This document shows, in pieces, positions 49,141-58,521 of a DNA stretch of 64,000 nt. Made by a program: the position numbers and the translations under genes. The number at the start of each line of letters is the position of its first letter. Within the stretch, counting starts at the first letter, position 1. The stretch is taken from contig NZ_SRMB01000002.1 of assembly GCF_004745645.1 (NCBI RefSeq), positions 310,001-374,000 on the forward strand. The letters are read 5' to 3'. The notes below the pieces were generated by a model. The model did not search any database, was not told the DNA's origin, and saw only the letters and a program-made list of their open reading frames with translations. The DNA is from Hymenobacter metallicola. GTDB lineage: Bacteria > Bacteroidota > Bacteroidia > Cytophagales > Hymenobacteraceae.

Positions 49141-49667
49141 AGGTTGATTAACTAAAAGCGGCTAGTAAGGTAGCACGTACAGCAAAGCCCCGAAACTGAC
49201 CTGCCGTAGATGCTCTGCTGCGGCGAAGGAGGCCGTAGGCCGACAAGACCGAAAGTAAGGCTATCTGAGCCAAGGGCTGGGCCGAATAACTGTGCGTTGG
49301 ACAAAAAAAACTGTCCGAAATTCTGCAGAGGACCTGGAATGCCAGAACTACCCTATCACCAGGGCATTCAGGGTAGCGGAGGCTGACCGTACGTTGGAAG
49401 GGCCTGGCTCTTCGGGCAATGGGGAAGTAGCAGAGGCGGGGCGAGGAAGGCGGAGCTAGCGGCTTTATCTGCTCTACGGGCTACCACGGGACGCCAAACG
49501 TCCGGCGAATTCAGGCCTAATTACTTCCGTGGGATGCCGCCCTTGCAGAGGCAGCACCCACAGAAGAAATTCACTCACCATAAAAAACCTGTAACAAAGG
49601 TCAGCATATTTACAACCCGGGCGGGTACTTGTCGCTGAGTATCAGAAAATACTAGCTGTACAGCACC
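49141..49667. other. Intergenic region between the PUL and gntK
   Basis: These 527 nt have no convincing gene. A small stem, GGACA with TGTCC around a run of A, lies at about 49298-49315. On the minus strand TGACCTTTG near 49594-49602 is close to the -7 consensus but far from gntK. No clear terminator was found behind the GH31 gene. Confidence 0.5.
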
Positions 49668-52526
49668 TTATTCCATACGAACGGTAAGCGCATTCCCCGA
49701 ATAAGTAACCGTGTGGTGAGGTGCCTGCTTGAAATCGACCGGCGCCGGCCGGTCGGGGCTAACCCAGATTACCTGAAAGGTGCGTTGGGCAGTCATCGTT
49801 GGGAAGGAGCCTTGCCGCGCTCCAATAGTCAGCGTTTTGGCTTTTTCCTCGTAGCGCAGCGGAATGGTAGCAAAGGCCCCCTTCTCATAATTGTAGTTCA
49901 CGTCTTCGTCTTCGTAGAGCGTAAACTGCCCGTCGCGGCCGGTGTAGACGTAGAGCGTAATAGGGTCAGCGGACTTTTCAGTAGCGTACTGCAGTTCCGG
50001 GCCGCAGGGCAGAATGGCGCCTTCGGGCACAAACAGCGGCATGCGTTCCAGCGGGGCCGCCTCCGTAATCTGCCGGCCCCCGGCCTGGTGCTGACCGGTG
50101 TAAAAGTTGTACCACCCCGTGCCGGCGGGCAGATACAGGGGCTTTTCCCGGGCCTGGTACTCGGTAATGGGGCTGACCAACAGACTAGGGCCGCACATAA
50201 ACTGACTGCCGATGCTGCCCACGTTGGGGTCGGCGGCGAAGTCCATCTGCAGGCCCCGCATCAGGGTGTAGTTTTCGTGGTGCACCCGGCCGGCCAACGA
50301 GTAGAAATAGGGCATCAGGCGGTAGCGCAGCTGGTCGTAGTAGAGCATGCTTTGGTAGGCCGGATGGGTTTCCGGCGCGATGTTGAACATTTCGCGGAAC
50401 GGAAACTGCCCGTGCACCCGAAACAGCGGGCAGAAGGCCCCGAACTGAAACCAGCGCGCCTGCAGCTCCCGCCACTCCTCCAGGTCCTGGGCATTGGGCT
50501 TTTCGTAGCGCCGCTCCACGGCAAAGCCCCCGATGTCGGTGGTCCAGTACGGAATGCCCGACAACGACAAGTTCAACCCGGCCGGAATCTGGTTGCGGAA
50601 GTCTTCCCAGCGGGAGCCAATGTCGCCGCTCCAGATGGCGGCGGCGTAGCGCTGGGAGCCGGCGTAGCCCGAGCGGGTGAGCAGGAACACGCGCTGGTTG
50701 GGTGCCGCCCCGCGCTGGCCCTCGTAGATTCCCTTGGCATTCTGAAGCGGAAAGCCGTTGAAATACTGGGTGGCCGAGCCCAGAAAAGTGGGCGTCATCA
50801 GCTCCTTACGCGTTTGCACGTTGGTGTTGGAGTAGATGTCGGGCTCGGAGGCGTCCATCCACCAGGCGTCGATGCCCTTGGTGAAGAGCTTGGTATTCAT
50901 CAGCTCCCAGAAAGCCTGCCGGGCCTGGGGGTTGAAGGCGTCGTAAAACGTGGAGGTGTAGCCGGGCGCAATCCAGTCTTTGGTGCGGTTGGCAATGTTG
51001 CGCGGGTAGAGGTAGCCCTTGCGTTGAAAGTCGCGGTAGGCCGGGATGCCCTCGTAGAACTTGGCCCACACCGAAATCATGAAGTGCAGGTTTTGCTCGT
51101 GCAGGCTCTTGATCAGGCCGTCGGGATTGGGGAAGCGGCTGGGGTCAAACTCCTGGCTGCCCCACTCGGCGGGCTTCCAGTACGACCAGTCGAGCACGAT
51201 ATTGTCGATGGGAATGCGGCGGCGGCGAAACTCGGCGGCTACGTCCAGCATTTCCTGCTGGGTTTTGTACCGCTCCCGACTTTGCCAGAGCCCCATAGCC
51301 CAGCGCGGCACCATCGGGGCCTTGCCCGTGAGCTGCCGGTAGCCGCTGACCACTTCATCAAGGTTAGCTCCGTGCACGAAGTAGTAATCCAGGCTTTGCC
51401 CGGCTTCGGAAGCCAGACCGTACTCGTGCTGGCTTTGGCCGACTAACGGGCCCAGCCATTTCAAGCCCAGGTAGGACTCGTCGCCGTCCGGATTCCACTC
51501 GATTTTAACCGGGTATTTCCGCCCCGCTTCCAGGTTGAGGGCTACGACCGAAGTACCCGGGTTCCAGGCCTGCCGCCACTTATCGACCTGTAGCTTGCCG
51601 TCGACATAGAACTTGACGTAGCCGGCATTCTTGAGCAGAAAGTGGTGCAAACCCGTCGTGCCCGACTCCATCGAGCCTTCCCACGTTACCAGCGCCTGAC
51701 CGAGCTTGAGGCCCGCCGGGAAGTTTTTCTGATCTTCCAGGTACTCGTAGCTCAGCACCGACTCGGGCCGCTGCGCCAGCACTTCCGCGGGCTTGTCTTT
51801 GCGGACGTAGGTAGCCGTAAGCCAGCCCGGGGTGCCGTCCTTGGAATAGAGCTTGAGCGAAGAAAGCGGCTGGTAGTCGCGCGTGTCGCCGACTTTGGTA
51901 ATGGAGTAGTTGTCCCAGAGCAGGCCGTAGTTGCGGCTCGACACGAGGAAGGGCACGGCCACGTCGGTGTTGTTCTGGGCCAGCTCCACCTGCTGGCCGC
52001 GGTAGTTCATCGTGCCGTTCTGGTGCTGGCCCAGGCCGTAGAGCCCCTCCCCTGCCGGCGAGTCGAACACCTGCTCGATCTGGTAGAGCGGCTGTCCGTC
52101 GGTCACCACGGGCCGAAAGGTTTTGCCCCCGCCCGGCCGCTCCTGCAGAATGGTCTGGCCTTTTGAGTCGAAGAAGCTGACCTCGCCGGTATTGAGCGAA
52201 ACCGTGGCCCGTAAGGCCGCCGTGCTGATGGTGCCCAAGCCTTTTTTCTCCTTGTACCGCCACTTCACGGCGGTAGCCGGCTGCTCCACGACCATCAGGC
52301 TGGGCGGCGCGGCTATGCTTTCCTGCGGACTGGCCTGCACATGGATAATCTGATCCGACACTACCTGCAGGCGCACTGTGCGCGGGTCGTGGTCGTTGCG
52401 GCGCGGCAGATGCACCACAACGCCATCGGCCTGCCGCTGCACCGTGGCCTTTTGAGCCAGCGAAGCAACGGCAGGCAGCAGGATAGCGCCACTTAAAAGA
52501 AAAACACGGGAATAGGAATTGACCAT
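49668..52526 (-). CDS. GH31 family alpha-glycosidase with PA14 insert (alpha-xylosidase-like)
   Basis: The 952-residue protein has a signal peptide (VFLLSGAILLPAVASLAQK). The N-terminal beta-sandwich is followed by a PA14-type insert at about residues 250-360 (LGQALVTWEGSMESGTTGLHHFLLKNAGYVKFYVDGK), a feature of xyloglucan-active alpha-xylosidases such as CjXyl31A. The nucleophile is the Asp in WWMDASEPD near 556, and the acid/base Asp lies in WSGDIGSRWEDF near 634. Exact specificity cannot be set from sequence by eye. It is the last gene of the PUL. Confidence 0.88.
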   Translation of the reverse strand: MVNSYSRVFLLSGAILLPAVASLAQKATVQRQADGVVVHLPRRNDHDPRTVRLQVVSDQIIHVQASPQESIAAPPSLMVVEQPATAVKWRYKEKKGLGTISTAALRATVSLNTGEVSFFDSKGQTILQERPGGGKTFRPVVTDGQPLYQIEQVFDSPAGEGLYGLGQHQNGTMNYRGQQVELAQNNTDVAVPFLVSSRNYGLLWDNYSITKVGDTRDYQPLSSLKLYSKDGTPGWLTATYVRKDKPAEVLAQRPESVLSYEYLEDQKNFPAGLKLGQALVTWEGSMESGTTGLHHFLLKNAGYVKFYVDGKLQVDKWRQAWNPGTSVVALNLEAGRKYPVKIEWNPDGDESYLGLKWLGPLVGQSQHEYGLASEAGQSLDYYFVHGANLDEVVSGYRQLTGKAPMVPRWAMGLWQSRERYKTQQEMLDVAAEFRRRRIPIDNIVLDWSYWKPAEWGSQEFDPSRFPNPDGLIKSLHEQNLHFMISVWAKFYEGIPAYRDFQRKGYLYPRNIANRTKDWIAPGYTSTFYDAFNPQARQAFWELMNTKLFTKGIDAWWMDASEPDIYSNTNVQTRKELMTPTFLGSATQYFNGFPLQNAKGIYEGQRGAAPNQRVFLLTRSGYAGSQRYAAAIWSGDIGSRWEDFRNQIPAGLNLSLSGIPYWTTDIGGFAVERRYEKPNAQDLEEWRELQARWFQFGAFCPLFRVHGQFPFREMFNIAPETHPAYQSMLYYDQLRYRLMPYFYSLAGRVHHENYTLMRGLQMDFAADPNVGSIGSQFMCGPSLLVSPITEYQAREKPLYLPAGTGWYNFYTGQHQAGGRQITEAAPLERMPLFVPEGAILPCGPELQYATEKSADPITLYVYTGRDGQFTLYEDEDVNYNYEKGAFATIPLRYEEKAKTLTIGARQGSFPTMTAQRTFQVIWVSPDRPAPVDFKQAPHHTVTYSGNALTVRME

Positions 52527-52555
52527 AGAGGGCGAATAAGTAGGCTTACCCTAAA

Positions 52556-52620
52556 CCGTCCGTTTTCTTCCGCCACCCAAGCACGAGCAGACGTACCCGG
52601 GGGCGGAAGAAATTGGACGG
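52556..52620. repeat. Long hairpin between GH3 and GH31 genes
   Basis: Arms of 19 nt at 52556-52574 and 52602-52620 pair at 17 of 19 positions (CCGTCC...TTCTTCCGCC with GGCGGAAGAA...GGACGG) around a 27-nt loop. There is no T-run, so it is more likely an mRNA processing or stability element that sets relative enzyme levels. Confidence 0.6.
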
Positions 52621-52632
52621 CCAGGGGGTTGC

Positions 52633-54915
52633 TTACAGCGTCACGTTGCCGGTAAGACGAATGTCGCGGGAGGAGCTGCCGACCAGCACGTCGAACTTGC
52701 CGGGCTCCAGCACCCACTGCTTTTTGGCTTCGTCGTAGTACTGAAAGGCGTTGGAGTCGAGGTTCACCGTAACCGTTTTCGACTCGCCGGGCTTGAGGAA
52801 GACCTTGTCGAAGCCCTTGAGCTCCTTCTCGGGGCGCTTCACGGCGGCCTGGTCGTCGTGCACGTACACCTGCACTACTTCGGCCCCGGCGGTTTTGCCG
52901 GTGTTGGTTACGCGCAGCTTCACGGTGGCGCTTTGCTTGCCGGGCGTCACGCTCAGCTGGTCGTACTTAAAGGTGGTGTAGCTCAGGCCGTGGCCGAAGG
53001 CAAACTGCGGAGCGACTTTGTAGGTGTCGAAGTAGCGGTAGCCCACATAGATGTCGTCCTTGTAGAACTGCTTGAGCGGGTTGCCGGGGGTGCTGGGGTA
53101 TTCGCCGAGCTTGTGGGCCGGCGAGTCTTCCAGCTTCACGGGGAAGGTCAGGGGCAGCTTGCCCGAGGGGTTCACGTCGCCGAACAGGATGTGGGCCAGG
53201 GCGTTGCCGCCTTCCATACCCGGGTACCAGGCTTCCACAATGCCCTTGGCCTGCCCGGCCCAGGCCGACACGTCAATCGGGCCACCGCCCATGAGCACGA
53301 CGACCGTATTGGGGTTAGCCTTGAGCACGGCCTGCACCAGCTCGTCCTGGCCGAAGGGCATGTTCATGTCGGGCTTGTCCACGCTTTCGGCGTCGTAGGC
53401 ATTCTGGTCCCACTTGCTGTAATCGTAGCCGTGAATCCAGCCGCCGACGATGATGGCCACTTCCGAAGCTTTGGCCGCGGCTACGGCTTCGGCAATGAGC
53501 TTGGCATCGGCTTTCTGGCCCGGGGCCACCTTGTAGCCGGGGGCGTAGGTAATCTTGGCCTTGGTACCCAGCGTGTTTTTCAGGCCTTGCAGGGGCGTAA
53601 TTTCATACTTGGCCTTCACCTGGGCGCTGCCGCCGCCCATGGCGTTTTCCCGGGTAGCATTGGCCCCGATGACGGCCACCGACTTTACCGTTTTCTTCAG
53701 GGGCAGAATGTTGCCGTCGTTTTTGAGCAGGACGATGCCTTCCTCGGCTACTTTCAGGGCCGTGGCCTGGTGCTCCTTGGTGTTGTAGGCGCCGGCTTTG
53801 CGCTTGGCTCCGTCCAGCATGTTGGTAGCATACATCACCCGCAGAATCCGCCGCACCTTGTCGTCGAGCAGGGGCTGCAACGAGGGGTCTTTCTTCACGG
53901 CTTCCAGGGCGGCGTTGCCGAGGAAAAACCGGTCGTACACCGTTTCACTGAGCTTGGCTTGGTTGATGCTGCCCGAGGTCTGGGAGGTGCCCTGGTAGGC
54001 CAGCACCAGGTCGGTGCCCATTTCCAGGTCGGTGCCGTTGCGCAGGGCGTTCATGGTGTTGTGCACCGAGCCCCAGTCACTCATGACCAGCCCGTTGAAG
54101 CCCCACTCCTTTTTCAGGATGTCGTTCATCAGGTAGGCATTTTCGGTGGCCCAGGTCCCGCGGAACTTGTTGTAGGAACCCATCAGCGTATTCACCCCGC
54201 CTTCCTGCACGGCTGCCTTGAAGCCCGGCAAATAGATTTCGCGCAGGGCCCGCTCACTCATGTCCACGTCCACGTCGTTGCGGTGAATTTCCTGGTTGTT
54301 GGCCGCGTAGTGCTTCACGCAGGCCGATACGCCCTGGTCCTGCACGCCCTTGATGTAGCCCACTACCATCTTCGAGACCAGGAAGGGGTCCTCGCTCAGG
54401 TACTCAAAGTTGCGGCCGTTCAAGGGGGCCCGGATGATGTTGATGCCGGGGCCCAGAATGATGTCTTTGCCGCGGTAGTTGGCCTCGGCGCCCAGCACCG
54501 AGCCGTAGGCGTAGCCCAGGGCCGGGTTCCAGGTCGAAGCCAGGGTGTTGTTGGTGGGCAGGTAGGTGCCGGCGTCGTCCACGCCTTGCTGGGCCGTCCA
54601 GCCCCGGCCGTGCTCAAACCGCACGCCGTGGGGTCCGTCGGATGTTTCCAGCTCCGGAATATTGAGGCGCTCCACGCCGCCCGAGTTGAACGACGATACG
54701 GCGTGGACCATTTTGATTTTCTCTTCCAGGGTAAGCTTGCTGAGCAGCGCGTTTACTTTATCGTCGTTGGCCGTGAGGCGGGCCTGCTGATTTTCCCTGG
54801 GCGTGGGCTTTTTGGGGGTCGGGCCCGTCTTGCTCTGGGCAACGTAGATGCTCATCATAGCGGAACAAACAGTAAGCCCCAAGAGGGATGCAAAACGTGG
54901 AGAAGGGTAAGGCAT
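52633..54915 (-). CDS. GH3 family beta-glucosidase
   Basis: The 760-residue protein has an N-terminal signal segment (FASLLGLTVCSAMMSIYVAQS), the GH3 barrel with ETSDGPHGVRFEHGRGWTAQQG, KHYAANNQEIHR and the nucleophile Asp in LVMSDWGSVHNT near residue 279, then the alpha/beta sandwich with VLMGGGPIDVSAWAGQAKGIVEAWYPG and a C-terminal fibronectin-III-like domain. It should remove glucose from beta-linked oligosaccharides in the periplasm. Confidence 0.93.
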   Translation of the reverse strand: MPYPSPRFASLLGLTVCSAMMSIYVAQSKTGPTPKKPTPRENQQARLTANDDKVNALLSKLTLEEKIKMVHAVSSFNSGGVERLNIPELETSDGPHGVRFEHGRGWTAQQGVDDAGTYLPTNNTLASTWNPALGYAYGSVLGAEANYRGKDIILGPGINIIRAPLNGRNFEYLSEDPFLVSKMVVGYIKGVQDQGVSACVKHYAANNQEIHRNDVDVDMSERALREIYLPGFKAAVQEGGVNTLMGSYNKFRGTWATENAYLMNDILKKEWGFNGLVMSDWGSVHNTMNALRNGTDLEMGTDLVLAYQGTSQTSGSINQAKLSETVYDRFFLGNAALEAVKKDPSLQPLLDDKVRRILRVMYATNMLDGAKRKAGAYNTKEHQATALKVAEEGIVLLKNDGNILPLKKTVKSVAVIGANATRENAMGGGSAQVKAKYEITPLQGLKNTLGTKAKITYAPGYKVAPGQKADAKLIAEAVAAAKASEVAIIVGGWIHGYDYSKWDQNAYDAESVDKPDMNMPFGQDELVQAVLKANPNTVVVLMGGGPIDVSAWAGQAKGIVEAWYPGMEGGNALAHILFGDVNPSGKLPLTFPVKLEDSPAHKLGEYPSTPGNPLKQFYKDDIYVGYRYFDTYKVAPQFAFGHGLSYTTFKYDQLSVTPGKQSATVKLRVTNTGKTAGAEVVQVYVHDDQAAVKRPEKELKGFDKVFLKPGESKTVTVNLDSNAFQYYDEAKKQWVLEPGKFDVLVGSSSRDIRLTGNVTL

Positions 54916-55071
54916 AGAGGAAAGGGTAAGAGGTTGACTAAAGCTCGGTGGTAGTTGCCTAGCCCGGAGCCAGGGGCATAGGCCAGCCCGTTAGCACTGC
55001 TGGGCAGGCTATTGGCAGGCAACAACTTGCCCAGAAGTTGCCGAGAAAAGAAGTTGCTTAGGAGCCGGGCA

Positions 55072-56799
55072 CTACTTGCCGGCCTGTTGATCCAGGAATA
55101 GGTAGCGGGCCCGATTCACATCAGGCTCCAGCTTGGAAGTCACGTCCACGCGCAGCACCGGTCCGGCTTCGGTGGCTTTGGCGGCGGGCCAGGTGGGCAG
55201 GCCCTTGCCGTTGGGGTTGCCGGTCTTGATGAAGTTGGCAAAATAGCTTTGCAGCGTTTCCGATACTTTGTAGTCGTCCGGGGTCCAGGCATACACTTTG
55301 TTGGAGGCCAGGTTGCCCAGGGCGTACTCGATTTCGGCCGAGTGCACCGCACCTTTAGCCGGTGGAGCCGGTGCCTTGGGAGCCGTACCGGCATTCTTGA
55401 TAACGCCTCCGGCCAGGCCAGCTGTGGCACTGCCCATTTCCGGCGTCATGGCCGGGCGCGGGCGGGCGTAGAGGTAGCGGTACACGGGCTGGTTGGCGGT
55501 TTGCAGGTGCGCGTCAGCCCACTTCCAGGTGCTGTAGGCAATAAACCGGTCCCCGGCCAGGTCCGTAGCCGACTGCTCGGCCTGGGCCTCGGTGGTGGCC
55601 GGGTACAGCTTCAGCGCTTGGTCGGCCTGGCTGCCGTAGAGCTTCTGCACCGCGGCGCGGAAGTTGTCGGCCGTAGGTGGCAAGGGGCCCAGCAGAAAGC
55701 CCGGGCTCATTTCCTGGGAGTTCCAACCCACCAGCAGGGGCACTTTGGCCTGGCGCCCGGCCGCGAAGGTGGCCGCAGGCTTTTCCCGGAAGAAGTAGCC
55801 GTCGATGGTGGGCGCAAACCGGCCGGCGCCGGGCTTGCCGGCGGCTTCGAGCAGCTGCTGGGCCGGCAGGGCCCGCAAGGCGGCCAGGGAAGTAGCCCCG
55901 ATGCTGGTAGCAAAGGCGACGCCCGCCTGCTCACCTTCCGCCAGGGGCACGGGCCCGAAGCCGGTGTTCAGCATTGAGCCGCTTTCCCCAATGGCTCGGG
56001 CGAAGGTATTCTGGGCCAGGGACGTCACCATCTGGGCGCTTACCGACATCGAGCCGGCCGACTCCCCGGCAATGGTTACCTGCTGAGGGTCGCCGCCGAA
56101 AGCGGCAATGTTTTGCTGCACCCAGCGCAGGGCCGCACTCTGGTCCATGAAGCCGTAGTTGCCGGAGCCGTGGTAGGCTGCTTCCTTGCTTAGCTCGGGG
56201 TGAGCCAGAAAGCCGAACACGCCCAGGCGGTAGTTTACCGTAACAGCCACGATTCCTCGCCGCGCCATGCTCTCTCCATCATAGCGCGGCTCGGAACCAT
56301 CCCCGGCCTGAAAGCCGCCCCCGTAGAAGTACACCAGCACGGGTAGCTTCTGCTGGGCCGACTTGGCCGGAGTCCAGACGTTCAGATACAGACAATCTTC
56401 ACTGACGCCATTCGAGCGGAAATTCATATCGCCGTAGAGCGGCAGCTGCATAGCCCGGGGGCCAAACTGCTTGGCCGCCCGCACCCCGGTCCATTTTTGC
56501 ACGGGCTGAGGTTCTTTCCAGCGCAGCGCCCCTACCGGCGGCGCCCCAAACGGCACCCCCTTAAACAGGCGAATACCACCCGTTCCAACGCTGCCTTCCA
56601 GCACGCCCTCGGCCACCCGGACCTGGGTAGCGGCTACGCCTGCAGCGTTCTTAGCAGGTTGGGCCGTGGCCGGCAGGCCAGTAGTCAGCAGCAGGCCAGC
56701 CAGAAAGAGTAAGCCACCGACAACGCGGCGGAGCGTAGCCGTGGCCGGAGAGGAGTCCTGGGGCTGGGCGGTTGGGCAAGGATTTGGGGTTGGTTTCAT
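55072..56799 (-). CDS. Type-B carboxylesterase/lipase family protein, secreted
   Basis: The 575-residue protein has an N-terminal hydrophobic export segment (VVGGLLFLAGLLLTTGLPATAQP), the oxyanion motif PVLVYFYGGGFQAGDGSEP, and the nucleophile in AGESAGSMSVS near residue 246. The acidic residue lies in GWNSQEMSPGF and the histidine in VHSAEIEYALGNL. In a PUL such enzymes may remove acetyl or feruloyl groups from hemicellulose; this role is inferred from context. Confidence 0.85.
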   Translation of the reverse strand: MKPTPNPCPTAQPQDSSPATATLRRVVGGLLFLAGLLLTTGLPATAQPAKNAAGVAATQVRVAEGVLEGSVGTGGIRLFKGVPFGAPPVGALRWKEPQPVQKWTGVRAAKQFGPRAMQLPLYGDMNFRSNGVSEDCLYLNVWTPAKSAQQKLPVLVYFYGGGFQAGDGSEPRYDGESMARRGIVAVTVNYRLGVFGFLAHPELSKEAAYHGSGNYGFMDQSAALRWVQQNIAAFGGDPQQVTIAGESAGSMSVSAQMVTSLAQNTFARAIGESGSMLNTGFGPVPLAEGEQAGVAFATSIGATSLAALRALPAQQLLEAAGKPGAGRFAPTIDGYFFREKPAATFAAGRQAKVPLLVGWNSQEMSPGFLLGPLPPTADNFRAAVQKLYGSQADQALKLYPATTEAQAEQSATDLAGDRFIAYSTWKWADAHLQTANQPVYRYLYARPRPAMTPEMGSATAGLAGGVIKNAGTAPKAPAPPAKGAVHSAEIEYALGNLASNKVYAWTPDDYKVSETLQSYFANFIKTGNPNGKGLPTWPAAKATEAGPVLRVDVTSKLEPDVNRARYLFLDQQAGK

Positions 56800-56973
56800 A
56801 AACAGTAGATGGCAGTGAAAGGCAGCACGAGTTTGTACGTAACAACCGGTTTACGGCATGATACAACCCCGGGCTGGCTGGGGTGGCCGTCGGGGAAAAG
56901 CAGCGCCCGTTGCCAGACGCCACTTTTCCCACAATACGGAACACCCCACAGTCAGTGCCTACCGGCAAGCGGT

Positions 56974-58473
56974 TTAGTAGCCGGGGTTTTGGGTTAAGTT
57001 AGGATTCACATTGCGCTCCGACTGCGGGATGGGCAGCAGGTTGTTGGTTTCCTTCACGGTTTTGCCTAACGCACTCATCGTGGAAACTAGCGTGCCGGTG
57101 CGCTTCAGGTCGTACCAACGGTCCATTTCGAAGGCCAGCTCGTAGCGTCGCTCTTTCAGCACAGCTTTTTGGAATGCCTCGGGGCTCAGGCCAGCGGGCA
57201 AATCGTGCTGGGAGTTGCCAAAGGCCCGGCGCCGCACCGTATTGATGGCGGCGAGTCCGTCGGCCGGGCCGGCGGCTTCCGCCAGGATCAGGTAGATTTC
57301 GCCCAGGCGCAGCACCGGCACATTCAGGGGCGAATCCCAGTTGTTCACATTCACGGTGCCCACAAAGAACTTGCGGATGTTGAAGCCGAACGGGTCGCCG
57401 ACCAAGGAGGCGGGCTGCACTTGGCCGTCGGGATACTTGTCGCCGGGCACGAATACCGTGGGACCCTTGCGCAGGTCGCCGGGCTCGTAGCCGTCGACAA
57501 ATTCCTTCTCGGGAATGTTGAAGCCGTAGCCACCCGACGACACCACGTAGGGGCTGCCAAAGAAGCGGGCTCCCCAGAACTCGTTCATCACTGAACCGGG
57601 CCCGTCGGTGGTGTAGCTGCTCAGGCCGTTCTTGAACTGCACTTCAAACAAGGACTCCTGTCCGTTCTCGTTTTCCACCTTGAAGTTGTCGCCGTAGTTG
57701 GTCCACAGGCTTTTGCCCGATTCGGCAATAACCCGGCGGGCCTGGGTGGCAGCATCGGTCATCTTGCCCTCGGTCAGGTACACCTTGGCCAGCAAGCCCA
57801 TGGCCGCCCATTTGGTGGCCCGGCCCACATCCTCGCCCGAGTAGGTAGCGGGCAGCTTGGTGATGGCGTCCAGCAAATCCTTCTCGATCTGGGCGTACAC
57901 CTGGGCCTGGGGCGTGCGGCTCAGGCCAGCGGCTTCGGCCGCCGATTGTGGCGGAGTCAGCACCAGGGGCACGTCGCCGAAACCGCGCACGAGGTAGAAG
58001 TAGTACAGAGCCCGCAGAAAAGCCGCCTCGCCCAGGCAGCGGTTCTTGATGGTGGCGTCCATTTCAATGGCCGGCACGCGGGCCAGCACCTGGTTGGCCT
58101 GGCCCACGCCCAGGTAGGCGCGCTGCCAATGACTGGTGGTCAGGGGGTTGGTAGCCGGAATGGTAAAGTTGTCGAGCTGCTGAAACTCGATACCATCGGC
58201 CGCCCCACCCCCACCGAGAAAGGAGTTATCCGACATCACGTCGCCAATACCCCAGAGCGAGTAATTGAACATGCCGTTCTGGCTTAGCTGCGAATACGCG
58301 GCATTGGTAGCCTGAATAGCGTCGTTCTGCGTTTTGTAGAATATCTCGGTCGTCACAGCGTTGCGGGGCTGCAAGTCAAGAAATTCCTTGCCGCAGCCGC
58401 TGAGCAGGCCAAGGGCGCACACGGCCAGGGCCAGCGTGTTCCGGGAAATGAGAGTAGTGGGTTTTAGCAACAT
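56974..58473 (-). CDS. SusD/RagB family glycan-binding lipoprotein
   Basis: The 499-residue protein has a lipoprotein signal (LALAVCALGLLSGCGKEFLDLQPRN) and the TPR-like helical blocks of SusD: YFYLVRGFGDVPLVL, ALLAKVYLTEGKMTDAATQARRV and the C-terminal LAEAAGPADGLAAINTVRRRAFG with KERRYELAFEMDRWYDLKR. It caps the SusC channel and captures oligosaccharides at the surface. It starts 48 nt after SusC. Confidence 0.95.
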   Translation of the reverse strand: MLLKPTTLISRNTLALAVCALGLLSGCGKEFLDLQPRNAVTTEIFYKTQNDAIQATNAAYSQLSQNGMFNYSLWGIGDVMSDNSFLGGGGAADGIEFQQLDNFTIPATNPLTTSHWQRAYLGVGQANQVLARVPAIEMDATIKNRCLGEAAFLRALYYFYLVRGFGDVPLVLTPPQSAAEAAGLSRTPQAQVYAQIEKDLLDAITKLPATYSGEDVGRATKWAAMGLLAKVYLTEGKMTDAATQARRVIAESGKSLWTNYGDNFKVENENGQESLFEVQFKNGLSSYTTDGPGSVMNEFWGARFFGSPYVVSSGGYGFNIPEKEFVDGYEPGDLRKGPTVFVPGDKYPDGQVQPASLVGDPFGFNIRKFFVGTVNVNNWDSPLNVPVLRLGEIYLILAEAAGPADGLAAINTVRRRAFGNSQHDLPAGLSPEAFQKAVLKERRYELAFEMDRWYDLKRTGTLVSTMSALGKTVKETNNLLPIPQSERNVNPNLTQNPGY

Positions 58474-58521
58474 GGGATTCAGATTTGATAGGATGAGACA
58501 CTCACGCCAGCTTGCCAGCTG

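Noticed and set aside
49590..49602. TGACCTTTG as promoter of gntK
   Set aside because: One base off consensus, without a -33 element, and about 450 nt from the gene, so support is too weak to annotate.
51642..54954. Long plus-strand frames opposite the GH31 and GH3 genes
   Set aside because: Glycine/valine/histidine-rich translations typical of antisense frames; the minus-strand genes are certain from catalytic motifs.
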